Source of the DNA: JAXDLH01 sp034666705
GTDB taxonomy: Bacteria; Chloroflexota; UBA6077; SHYK01
Length of the DNA stretch: 7,530 nucleotides
NCBI GenBank assembly: GCA_034666705.1
Contig: JAXDLH010000386.1
Span: 1 to 7,530, forward strand
Reading direction: 5' to 3'
In this document: one piece after another, positions 1 to 5,567 of the stretch
Layout of the letters: the number at the start of each line of letters is the position of its first letter
Position numbering within the stretch: the stretch's first letter is position 1
Made by a program: the position numbers and the translations under genes
The notes under the pieces: model-generated
Told to the model about the DNA's origin: nothing
The model's database searches: none
The model's input: only the letters and a program-made list of their open reading frames with translations

Positions 1-5
1 CACAG

Positions 6-321
6 CTACTCGTGCGTGAGTTGGGCCTCGCATTGCGGGCCCAGCCCGGAGAAGTCGAGACGGGGGCGTAGCGCCTGATAGCTCCTCATCTCGTGCACCC
101 GGGCGGTGACGTCCAGGTCTTCAGTGCGGCCGCACGCCGTGCGCACCAGGTGTGGCGCAGCTCGGGGATCAACGCATCGTAGCGGTTTGGCCCGTCGCGG
201 AGCTCCAGCTCCAGGATCTCGTTCAGCTCCTTGAGCACGTCGAGCGTTTTGTAGACCGTCGCGGGGCGCGTCGTTGGATGAGTGGCGCGAGCTCGCGATA
301 GAGCTGGTCAGCATGTTTCAC
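6..321 (-). pseudogene. Fur/PerR-family metalloregulator, truncated and frameshifted remnant
   Basis: Read on the minus strand, three successive frames together spell a Fur-family protein. The first piece, from about 321, gives HADQLYRELAP. From about 283 a second frame gives THPTTRPATVYKTLDVLKEL and then ILELELRDGPNRYDAL, the winged-helix DNA-binding core of Fur. From about 150 a third frame gives HLVRTACGRTEDLDV and a tail RLDFSGLGPQC, ending at a TAG at 6-8. Each junction fits one lost base. The N-terminal 30 or so residues of a normal Fur (about 140 aa) are absent: a TAG lies just upstream of 321 and the neighbouring gene begins there. The first cysteine of both structural-zinc CxxC motifs is substituted (RTAC, GPQC). 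The family assignment rests on motif recognition. The gene is divergent to the Dps-like gene, a known type of PerR/Fur target. Sequencing error could explain the indels but not easily the substitutions or the truncation. Confidence 0.75.
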
Positions 322-340
322 CTACGTCAAATAACGCTAC

Positions 341-345
341 GGAGG
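341..345 (+). promoter_or_regulatory. Shine-Dalgarno GGAGG for the Dps-like gene
   Basis: GGAGG lies 6 nt before the ATG at 352. It decides the start against the in-frame upstream candidate at 274, which has no comparable site and would read through the Fur remnant on the opposite strand. Confidence 0.85.
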
Positions 346-351
346 TATCCC

Positions 352-957
352 ATGGGTCGTGTTGCACGCGAGATGGTCGAGCAGTCGGGCCTTGATCTCA
401 ACGTCTTGATCGACAAGCTGCTCCGCGCCGCGGGCGCCGAGTTCACCACCTTTTACTACTACACGCCGCTCCGGATCGCCTGCACCGGCCTCGACGGCGA
501 GGGCTTGAAGGAGATCGTCGAGGACGCGCGCATCGAGGACCGCAACCATTTCGAGGCGCTCACCCCGCGCATCTACGAGCTGGGCGGCGAGCTGCCGCGC
601 GACATTCGGCAGCTCGCCGACATCGCCGGCTGCCCGGACGCGTATCTGCCGGCGCCGAAGGCCCAAAGCGGCGATGGCCTGCGGACTGGCATGTACGATG
701 TCCAGGAGATTCTGCACGTCCTGGTCGAAGCCGAGCGCTGCGCCGTCCGCACGTACACCGACATCTGCAACTACACCTTCGGCAAGGACCATCGCACGTA
801 TGAGCTGAGCCTCGCGATCCTGAACGAGGAGATCGAGCACGAGGCGTGGTTCTCCGAGTTCCTGGGCGAGAAGCCGTCCGGCCACTTCCGCCGCGGTGCG
901 CCCGGCGAGTCGCCGTACGTCTCCCGCTTCCTGACCGTGCCAAGCAATCGCCGCTAG
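352..957 (+). CDS. Dps-like (DPSL) ferritin-family protein
   Basis: The 201-aa product is a ferritin-fold protein of the Dps-like (DPSL) group. These proteins oxidise Fe(II), often with peroxide, and store the iron in a cytoplasmic cage, protecting DNA from oxidative damage. Candidate di-iron ligands are visible: E30 in helix A, D63-x-x-H66 within EDRNHFEAL, E126/E128, and E160-x-x-H163 in EEIEHEAWF. Cysteines C94 (AGCPDAYLP), C130 (ERCA) and C139 (DICN) match the cysteines near the active site that mark DPSL rather than classical Dps. The spacing is family-like and the length normal (about 180-210 aa). The ATG at 352 is chosen for its strong Shine-Dalgarno. Only about 30 nt separate it from the decayed Fur-family gene on the other strand, so its promoter must overlap that remnant. 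Bacterioferritin-like or rubrerythrin-like proteins are less likely alternatives. The enzymatic role is inferred from the family. Confidence 0.85.
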   Translation: MGRVAREMVEQSGLDLNVLIDKLLRAAGAEFTTFYYYTPLRIACTGLDGEGLKEIVEDARIEDRNHFEALTPRIYELGGELPRDIRQLADIAGCPDAYLPAPKAQSGDGLRTGMYDVQEILHVLVEAERCAVRTYTDICNYTFGKDHRTYELSLAILNEEIEHEAWFSEFLGEKPSGHFRRGAPGESPYVSRFLTVPSNRR

Positions 958-981
958 GCAAGCGAACGCAGTACCCGAGGA

Positions 982-1055
982 GTCATGCCGAGCGGAGCGC
1001 CGCTATCAGAACCTCGACTGGGAATCTACAGGTTCCTCGCTTCGCTCAGCGTGAC
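982..1055. repeat. Palindromic interspersed-repeat element (74 bp)
   Basis: The outer arms are GTCATGCCGAGCGGAGCG (982-999) and CGCTTCGCTCAGCGTGAC (1038-1055), which pair at 15 of 18 positions; two of the three mismatches would be G-U in RNA. An inner perfect arm pair, GAACCT (1009-1014) and AGGTTC (1030-1035), nests inside. It lies between the DPSL stop and the next gene. The arm resembles the GTCATGCTGAGCGNAGCG repeats scattered through many Chloroflexota and related genomes, as I recall them. It could act as a REP-like hairpin ending DPSL transcripts or as a non-autonomous mobile element. The structure is seen; the function is inferred. Confidence 0.75.
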
Positions 1056-1082
1056 TACCGACAGCCCTCACCTTCGGCTGAA

Positions 1083-1108
1083 GCGCGAATCTCCGAGGCG
1101 CGAATCTC
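1083..1108. repeat. Two direct copies of GCGCGAATCTC
   Basis: An 11-bp unit occurs at 1083-1093 and 1098-1108, 15 bp apart, 26 bp before the start of the next reading frame. It may be a pair of protein-binding half-sites or a chance slip duplication. There is no further support for either. Confidence 0.4.
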
Positions 1109-1133
1109 GAACGAAATCGAACGGGAGCATCAC

Positions 1134-1394
1134 GTGGCGGAAGTGATCCAGGCGGCGGCACCGGGCACCACGTACGAGCTGCGGCTCTACGACGCGTGAG
1201 ACGGAACGTGGTCCGCCGTGGCGCGGACAGAGCGGCGCGTAGTGGCGATGACGACCGGCCCGACCCGAGCGCAGGTGCTGCTGCAGGTGGGCGAGCGGCT
1301 CGGGCTCGACTTCACGGAGATCGCGGCGAGCGAGTCGCCGGTAATAGGTCGGGCGGACGAGAAGGCGACGAGCGACTGCACTGGGTCGCCGTAG
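1134..1394 (+). pseudogene. Small gene of unknown function interrupted by an in-frame TGA
   Basis: A GTG at 1134 follows GGGAG (1123-1127) by 6 nt and opens a frame that stops at TGA 1197-1199 after 21 codons. The same frame continues to TAG 1392-1394. On both sides of the TGA almost all codons end in G or C, as in the real genes here, and the overlapping plus frame does not show this in the same stretch. The conceptual 86-residue product reads ELRLYDA-stop-DGTWSAVART, then TRAQVLLQVGERLGLDFTEI, which looks like a normal small soluble protein with a Trp codon (TGG) turned into TGA. I do not recognise the family. It sits directly before a Rieske gene, so the two may once have been co-expressed. 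Alternatives are a true 21-aa peptide coupled to the GTG at 1196 through the GTGA overlap, or a sequence error. Confidence 0.5.
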
Positions 1395-1792
1395 CGCGCG
1401 ACGAAGATGTCCCGCCGGGGAGCACACGTGAAGTCCAGGCGGGACGCCGTACGGTGCTGCTTGTGCGCGATCGCGACGGCTCGCTCTACGGGCTGCAGCC
1501 GCTATGCCGCCATCAGGGCTTGCCGCTCGTCGGCGGCACGGTGTGGAACGGCTACCTTACCTGCCCGTGGCACCAGTTCCAATGGGACATTCGCATGGGC
1601 GAGAATCGCTACCCGAGGAACGTTTACCCATCTCCCGAAGCGCGGCCGGACCTGGCGAGCCGGGTGGCGCCGCTCCAGACCTATGCAGTCCGGCTCCGCG
1701 ACGGCGCGATCGAGGTGGCAGTCCCGCCACCTGGCGAGCGTGCGCATGACGCCGGCCATCCTGACCCGGAGGCGGAACAGCATGACGAGTAA
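1196..1792 (+). CDS. Rieske [2Fe-2S] ferredoxin-like protein, 5' end uncertain
   Basis: The product carries a complete Rieske cluster-binding signature: C104-R-H106 and C123-P-W-H126, with 16 residues between H106 and C123, followed by a FQWD-type segment. Recognisable sequence begins near residue 61 (LHWVAVARDEDVPPG), encoded from about 1376, giving a domain of about 139 aa typical of small Rieske ferredoxins. Such proteins carry single electrons, for oxygenases or in redox protection. The first 60 residues in this frame are Arg/Gly-rich with poor third-position bias, overlap the better-coded frame 1134-1394, and are probably not translated. The only standard start codons in the open frame before the domain are GTG 1196 and GTG 1208. 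A natural start would read ATG-AGC-GAN-CTG; the sequence at 1369 is ACGAGCGACTG, one substitution and one base short. The end overlaps a short ATG frame at 1782 leading into the NRAMP gene, which suggests an operon. Confidence 0.75.
   Translation: MRRNVVRRGADRAARSGDDDRPDPSAGAAAGGRAARARLHGDRGERVAGNRSGGREGDERLHWVAVARDEDVPPGSTREVQAGRRTVLLVRDRDGSLYGLQPLCRHQGLPLVGGTVWNGYLTCPWHQFQWDIRMGENRYPRNVYPSPEARPDLASRVAPLQTYAVRLRDGAIEVAVPPPGERAHDAGHPDPEAEQHDE
1768..1772 (+). promoter_or_regulatory. Shine-Dalgarno GGAGG inside the Rieske gene end
   Basis: GGAGG is placed 9 nt before the ATG at 1782. It is the best ribosome-binding site near the start of the NRAMP gene, yet that ATG is not in the NRAMP frame. 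Confidence 0.6.
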
Positions 1793-1847
1793 TCTACGCG
1801 AGGGCCAGAGCCAGCTCAACGGTGAGCCTGGCTCCTTCGCCTGCTGA
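1782..1847 (+). CDS. 21-codon leader peptide or misframed true start of the NRAMP gene
   Basis: ATG 1782 overlaps the Rieske stop by 11 nt and is preceded by GGAGG. It encodes 21 residues beginning MTSNLREGQSQLNG and stops at TGA 1845-1847, 14 nt before the ATG at 1861 of the NRAMP frame. Third positions favour G/C here more than in the parallel NRAMP frame from 1822. Two readings fit. It may be a translated leader coupling the Rieske and NRAMP genes, or it may be the real N-terminus of the transporter, separated by an indel near 1845-1860. There is no homology to help decide. Confidence 0.4.
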   Translation: MTSNLREGQSQLNGEPGSFAC

Positions 1848-3180
1848 CTGGGGCGGTGGGATGGCGGTCCCTGCCCCGCGCCCAGCGTACGAGCCAGCGC
1901 CCGCGCTGACCGATCGGCCGGCGCCGCGGCTCATCCAGATTGCACCCCAGCAGCACTATTGGCTGCCACGCGCCGTGCGGCGGATCTTGCCGTTCATCGG
2001 GCCGGGATTCCTGGTCAGCGTCGGCTACATGGACCCCGGCAACTGGGCGACCGACATCGAGGCCGGCTCGCGCTTTGGCTACGAGCTGCTATGGGTCCTG
2101 CTCGCCTCGAACCTCATGGCGCTGTTGCTGCAGACGGTGTCGGCCAAGCTTGGCATCGCGACGGGCCTCAGCTATCCGGCGAACTGCCGGCGCTACTTCC
2201 CGCGCCCAGTGGCGCTGGGCCTCTGGCTCACCGCCGAGGCAGCCGCGATGGCCACCGATCTCGCCGAGTTCCTCGGCGCAGCGCTTGGCTTCGCGCTCCT
2301 CTTCCACCTACCGTTGATCGTGGGTGCATTGCTTGCCACGGCGGCTGTGTTCGTGATCCTCGGTCTCTACCGCTACGGCTACCAGCCAGTGGAGCGGGTA
2401 ATCCTCGCGTTGATCGGCATCGTGGGCGTTGGCTATCTGATCGAGGTAAAGCTGGTTGGTGCGGATTGGGGCGCGCTGGCGCGGGGCATGGTTATCCCGC
2501 ACCTCGGTTCGGAGCAGTTGCTCGTCGCGATGGCCATGCTCGGCGCCACCGTCATGCCGCACAACATCTACCTGCACTCGGGTGTGGTGCTCAGTCGCCG
2601 CACGACCGACAACGAGCTTGCGAACCGCCGGGTGTTGCGCGGTACCCTGGTGGACTCGGTGCTCGCGCTGAACATCGCCTGGCTCATCAACTCGGCGATC
2701 GTCGTCATGGCTGCCGGCGCATTCTTCAGCGCGGGCATCGCCGTGACGTCGCTGGAGCAGGCGCACGAGACACTGACGCCGCTGGTCGGCGAGCTCTCGG
2801 GTTTCGTCTTCGCGATGGCGCTGCTCGCATCGGGTCTCTCGTCGTCGAGCACCGCGACGCTGGCCGGGCAATTCATCATCGAAGGGTTTACGGAGTTCCG
2901 GATTGGCCTCTTCGTCCGGCGGGCTATTACCGTGGTGCCCGCGCTGCTGGTGATCGCGGCCGGCTTCGAGCCATACCAGGTGCTCATCGTGAGCCAGGCC
3001 GGGCTGAGCTTGCAGTTGCCGTTCGCGATCTTCCCGCTGATCATGCTGACTGCACGCCGCGACGTCGTCGGCTCCTACGTGAACCGCCGTATCACCACGG
3101 TCGCGCTCGTCGCCATCGGCGTGGTGATCTCGCTGCTTAATGCAATATTGCTGGTTCAGCTCGCTACCGGCGGGGACTGA
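1822..3180 (+). CDS. mntH: NRAMP-family divalent metal (Mn/Fe) transporter, MntH-type
   Basis: The product (452 aa from GTG 1822, 439 aa from ATG 1861) is an NRAMP transporter, importing Mn(II) and/or Fe(II) with protons across the cytoplasmic membrane. The TM1 signature GYMDPGNWATDI puts DPGN at residues 71-74. The TM6 signature GATVMPHNIYLHS puts MPHN at 245-248. These two segments hold the known metal ligands (Asp and Asn of TM1, Met of TM6). About 11 hydrophobic segments follow in family order, and the length is normal for MntH. The 45-residue Pro/Ala-rich cytoplasmic N-tail is uncertain, because neither GTG 1822 nor ATG 1861 has a strong ribosome site while an out-of-frame ATG at 1782 does. 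It lies downstream of the Rieske and Dps-like genes on the same strand, which suggests metal and oxidative-stress homeostasis. The symbol follows the family; substrate preference cannot be read from sequence. Confidence 0.9.
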   Translation: MSLAPSPADWGGGMAVPAPRPAYEPAPALTDRPAPRLIQIAPQQHYWLPRAVRRILPFIGPGFLVSVGYMDPGNWATDIEAGSRFGYELLWVLLASNLMALLLQTVSAKLGIATGLSYPANCRRYFPRPVALGLWLTAEAAAMATDLAEFLGAALGFALLFHLPLIVGALLATAAVFVILGLYRYGYQPVERVILALIGIVGVGYLIEVKLVGADWGALARGMVIPHLGSEQLLVAMAMLGATVMPHNIYLHSGVVLSRRTTDNELANRRVLRGTLVDSVLALNIAWLINSAIVVMAAGAFFSAGIAVTSLEQAHETLTPLVGELSGFVFAMALLASGLSSSSTATLAGQFIIEGFTEFRIGLFVRRAITVVPALLVIAAGFEPYQVLIVSQAGLSLQLPFAIFPLIMLTARRDVVGSYVNRRITTVALVAIGVVISLLNAILLVQLATGGD

Positions 3181-3210
3181 AGAGGCTGGTCTGCTACGTA
3201 CTGCCGGGGA

Positions 3211-3396
3211 CTATGCGCCGCCCTTGGGTCGCTTGAAGAAGAATCGGACGCTGCCGGCGCTACCCCCGGGCATAGCGGCAATCAGCTCCCAGCCGTCAAC
3301 GCCATACGTATTCAGCATCTCGGCGAACCGCTCATCGGTCTCCCCGCTGACAAAGCCGGCCGGCACGCTGACCGTCCGATACTCCCACTCCGCCAT
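3211..3396 (-). CDS. DUF4177-like small protein
   Basis: The 61-aa minus-strand product begins MAEWEYRTVSVP, contains LNTYGVDGWELIAAMP and ends VRFFFKRPKG. This W-EY…LN..G.DGWELI…FFKRP pattern is typical of the DUF4177 family: small cytoplasmic alpha/beta proteins of unknown function. The start at 3396 is preferred over an in-frame ATG at 3456 because homology begins here and because a perfect TATAAT at 3444-3439 would place transcription start downstream of 3456. It is convergent with the NRAMP gene (30 bp apart) and divergent from the DUF433/DUF5615 pair. No functional link to either is evident. Confidence 0.75.
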   Translation of the reverse strand: MAEWEYRTVSVPAGFVSGETDERFAEMLNTYGVDGWELIAAMPGGSAGSVRFFFKRPKGGA

Positions 3397-3438
3397 CCGC
3401 ACCGCCCCCGGGGCCCAAGGCGACCGCCGGGCCTCGGG

Positions 3439-3444
3439 ATTATA
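3439..3444 (-). promoter_or_regulatory. -10 element TATAAT for the DUF4177 gene
   Basis: This is an exact TATAAT on the minus strand, 42 bp before the ATG at 3396, in otherwise GC-rich sequence. The best -35 at normal spacing (CTGGCG, 3467-3462) matches only half of the consensus, so the promoter call is tentative. Confidence 0.45.
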
Positions 3445-3475
3445 GGGCGTGCCCATCCGCCCGCCAGGCTCGCAC

Positions 3476-3481
3476 TACAAT
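3476..3481 (+). promoter_or_regulatory. -10-like TACAAT for the toxin-antitoxin operon
   Basis: TACAAT on the plus strand lies 31 bp before the antitoxin ATG, in a local AT-rich patch. No recognisable -35 is present. Together with the minus-strand TATAAT it would make a divergent promoter pair about 32 bp apart. Confidence 0.35.
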
Positions 3482-3512
3482 TCACAAAGAGCCCGCACCG
3501 GTGGAGCGCATG

Positions 3513-3824
3513 ATGGCAGAAGTGAGTCGGGAGCATATCGAGATTGTCGAGGGCGCCGGGGGCCCGAAGGCGCGGATTCTTGGTCACCGTATTCGGGTGC
3601 AGGACGTGGCGGTCTGGCACGAAAAGCTCGGTATGACCGCGGACGAGATCGTCAACGAGTACCCGACGATCACCCTCGCCGACGTCTATGCTGCGCTTGC
3701 CTATTATTGGGATCATCGCGAAGAGATCGAGGGTCGAATCCAGGAAGACGCGACCTTTGCGGAGGAACTCAGTAAGCACGCTCCGAGCATCCTTGCGAAG
3801 AAGCTCGCACAGCTGAGTGGCTAA
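3513..3824 (+). CDS. DUF433 antitoxin (VapB-like)
   Basis: The 103-aa product belongs to the DUF433 family, which pairs with PIN-like DUF5615 toxins. The family core is clear: GPKARILGHRIRVQDVAVWH, then the helix-turn-helix-like segment GMTADEIVNEYPTITLADVYAALAYYWDHREEIE. The C-terminal tail (EELSKHAPSILAKKLAQ) would bind the toxin. The ATG at 3513 is chosen because GGAG (3503-3506) lies 6 nt upstream; ATG 3510 and GTG 3501 are in-frame alternatives. Its last codons overlap the toxin gene by 8 nt, so the two are translationally coupled. By analogy with VapB it probably neutralises the toxin and represses the shared promoter near 3476. Confidence 0.85.
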   Translation: MAEVSREHIEIVEGAGGPKARILGHRIRVQDVAVWHEKLGMTADEIVNEYPTITLADVYAALAYYWDHREEIEGRIQEDATFAEELSKHAPSILAKKLAQLSG

Positions 3825-4143
3825 AGTCCGGTTCCTTCTCGACGAGCACCTTCCGCGGGCGATTGCCCAGGCGCTGCGCCGACGCGGGATCGACGTCGTC
3901 ACTTCCAGCGACGCAGGCCTTCTGGGTGCTCCGGACGAAGCGCACCTTGAGCGCGCCCGAGTTGAGGGCCGCATCGTCGTCACCCGGGACGCCGACTTTC
4001 TGCGCCTCCAATACCGCGGACACATGGGAATTGCCTACTACGCCCAGGGCTCACGTAGTGTTGGGCAGATCGTCACCGCACTCGAGCTTATCTTCGAGGC
4101 TCTCGGCTCCGAAGAGATGCGGGACCACGTCGAGTTTCTCTGA
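3817..4143 (+). CDS. DUF5615 PIN-like toxin (probable ribonuclease)
   Basis: The 108-aa product is a PIN-like domain of the DUF5615 family, expected to cleave RNA with a Mg/Mn site when released from its antitoxin. The family's motifs are present: VRFLLDEHLP with D9 at the end of strand 1, GIDVVTSSDAGLLGAPDEAH, and IVVTRDADFLRL with D58 and D60. These supply the usual acidic residues, and the length is normal. The GTG start at 3817 lies within the end of the antitoxin gene (8-nt overlap, different frame), the standard arrangement. All catalytic positions appear intact, so the module is likely functional. The RNA target is unknown. Confidence 0.85.
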   Translation: MAKVRFLLDEHLPRAIAQALRRRGIDVVTSSDAGLLGAPDEAHLERARVEGRIVVTRDADFLRLQYRGHMGIAYYAQGSRSVGQIVTALELIFEALGSEEMRDHVEFL

Positions 4144-4184
4144 TGCTCCCGCGGTAGTCGCACGTGTGCTCCCATAGATGCGGT

Positions 4185-4227
4185 GTATCCTTGGGCAAAT
4201 AACCCCCCGCCTATTGGCCCTGGATAC
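4185..4227. promoter_or_regulatory. 43-bp imperfect palindrome upstream of the MFS gene
   Basis: The left arm GTATCCTTGGGCAAATA (4185-4201) and right arm TATTGGCCCTGGATAC (4212-4227) are reverse complements apart from one mismatch and two single-base gaps, around a C-rich 10-nt loop. It ends 32 bp before the MFS ATG and begins 41 bp after the toxin stop. There is no T-run after it, which argues against a standard terminator. It may be an operator for an MFS regulator or a structured leader. The pairing is seen; the role is inferred. Confidence 0.5.
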
Positions 4228-4259
4228 TCGTGCGCCCGTCGCGGGGCGCTGGATGCGAC

Positions 4260-5543
4260 ATGCAGAACGCTGAGCCCGCGAAAGCGCGCGTTATCTCCCG
4301 CTACTCGCTCCTCTCCCTGTACCTGCCGGCCATGGTGCTGGCACTTGGCACCGGTATCGTCGCTCCGGCGCTGCCGGTCTATACACGCTCCTTCGGCGTC
4401 GGCTTCGGCGAGGCATCGCTCGCGATCATTGTTTATGCGTTCGGGTCGCTCGCATCGTCATTGCCCACGGGCTTCCTGATCGACAAGGTCGGACGACGCA
4501 AGGTGCTGCTCGCCGGCCCGCTCATCCTGGCCGTCTCGTCGGCCGCAACGGCGCTCGCCCCCACGTTTTTTCTCCTGCTCGTGTTTCGCTTTGTCGGCGG
4601 GTGGGCGAATCAGATGTGGACGGTGAGCCGCCTCACCGTGATCGCGGATACGGGTGCCGAGAGCCAGCGCGGACGCCAGATCATGGGGATGGTCGGCATG
4701 GAATCCACCGGGCGACTGCTCGGGCCAGCGCTCGGCGGCTTCGTCGCGCAGTACGTCGACGTGCGCGCGCCATTCTTCGTCCTTGCCGTGCTCTGTGTGC
4801 TGGCAATCCTGCCCAGCTTCTTCATGATCAAAGAGTCGACGCCCCTGCCCTCGGTGCGCCGGCGCGGCATGGGCGCGGATACCGCGGCTGCGCCTAGCGG
4901 AGGAACGCTCGCGGCCCTTCTGACACTCCCAGTGATGATGTTCTTCCTGGCCCAACTGCTCGCCAACCTTACGCGTGGCACGTCGCAGTCCGGCACGCTG
5001 CACCTCTACGCGGTGTACGCGTTCGGCGTCGACGCCCAGACGGTGGGACTCCTCGCCTCCGCCGCGAGCGTCGTCGGGCTCCCGATCATCTTCAGCACGG
5101 GCTACATCATGGACCGCTTTGGGAGGACCGCCACGGTCGTCCCAGGCTTCGCCCTCACGGGGATATCGATGGGCGCCATGGCGCTGATCGCCGCGATGGG
5201 ATTGCCGTTCACCGTCTACGTCCCGGCGTTTCTGGCGTTGCAGTTCTCGCAGTCGCTCACCTCCGGCAACATGCAGGTGATCGGCACGCTCGTCGCACCA
5301 GCACACGTGCGGGGCAGGTTCTTCGGCGTTTGGCGGCTTGCGGGGGAAGGCGGCGCGGCGATCAGTCCCGCGATGTTCGCCTTCCTCGCTGAGCAGTTTT
5401 CCTACGCGGTGTCATTCGCGTTTCTGAGCGCCTGCGCGCTCGGGGCTGCCTTCGTGCTCTTCACGCAGGTGCGCGCGGCCTTGCGGCGGCTGAATCAGCC
5501 GACGAGCGCAAATCCCGAGTCGCTGGCCGCCGCTGTCCGGTAG
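4260..5543 (+). CDS. Major facilitator superfamily transporter
   Basis: The 427-aa product is a 12-helix MFS permease of the cytoplasmic membrane, of drug/metabolite exporter style. Loop 2-3 carries the MFS motif A: G71-F-L-I-D75-K-V-G78-R79-R80-K. The matching loop of the second half reads G281-Y-I-M-D285-R-F-G288-R289. The first helix ends GTGIVAPALPVY, common in the DHA1-like group. A central hydrophilic loop (PLPSVRRRGMGAD) splits two sets of six hydrophobic segments. The ATG at 4260 is preferred over GTG 4230, because the latter adds a non-hydrophobic stretch overlapping the palindrome region. The substrate cannot be predicted. No regulator or partner is adjacent, and the following small membrane protein is separated by 115 bp with structured DNA. 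Confidence 0.85.
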   Translation: MQNAEPAKARVISRYSLLSLYLPAMVLALGTGIVAPALPVYTRSFGVGFGEASLAIIVYAFGSLASSLPTGFLIDKVGRRKVLLAGPLILAVSSAATALAPTFFLLLVFRFVGGWANQMWTVSRLTVIADTGAESQRGRQIMGMVGMESTGRLLGPALGGFVAQYVDVRAPFFVLAVLCVLAILPSFFMIKESTPLPSVRRRGMGADTAAAPSGGTLAALLTLPVMMFFLAQLLANLTRGTSQSGTLHLYAVYAFGVDAQTVGLLASAASVVGLPIIFSTGYIMDRFGRTATVVPGFALTGISMGAMALIAAMGLPFTVYVPAFLALQFSQSLTSGNMQVIGTLVAPAHVRGRFFGVWRLAGEGGAAISPAMFAFLAEQFSYAVSFAFLSACALGAAFVLFTQVRAALRRLNQPTSANPESLAAAVR

Positions 5544-5560
5544 CCTGAGCTGAGCAGGCT
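5542..5560 (+). terminator. Small hairpin at the end of the MFS gene
   Basis: AGCCTG (5542-5547) and CAGGCT (5555-5560) form a perfect 6-bp stem with a 7-nt loop overlapping the MFS stop codon. No U-tract follows, so it may be only an mRNA 3'-end stabiliser or chance. Confidence 0.3.
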
Positions 5561-5567
5561 CCACGAC

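Noticed and set aside
337..885. 182-codon minus-strand open frame opposite the Dps-like gene
   Set aside because: It mirrors the plus-strand gene, has no family resemblance, and is a by-product of GC-rich codon use.
1197..1199. TGA as a selenocysteine codon
   Set aside because: No recognisable selenoprotein family and no clear SECIS hairpin; a TGG to TGA change explains it more simply.
3397..3456. 20-residue N-terminal extension of the DUF4177 protein from ATG 3456
   Set aside because: The TATAAT lies downstream of that ATG and the extension has no family similarity.
3312..4025. 237-codon minus-strand frame across the toxin-antitoxin operon
   Set aside because: Antisense to two recognised genes; composition is Arg/Ser-rich without motifs.
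4458..5306. 282-codon minus-strand frame opposite the MFS gene
   Set aside because: It is His/Arg/Glu-rich with low complexity, antisense to a well-supported transporter.
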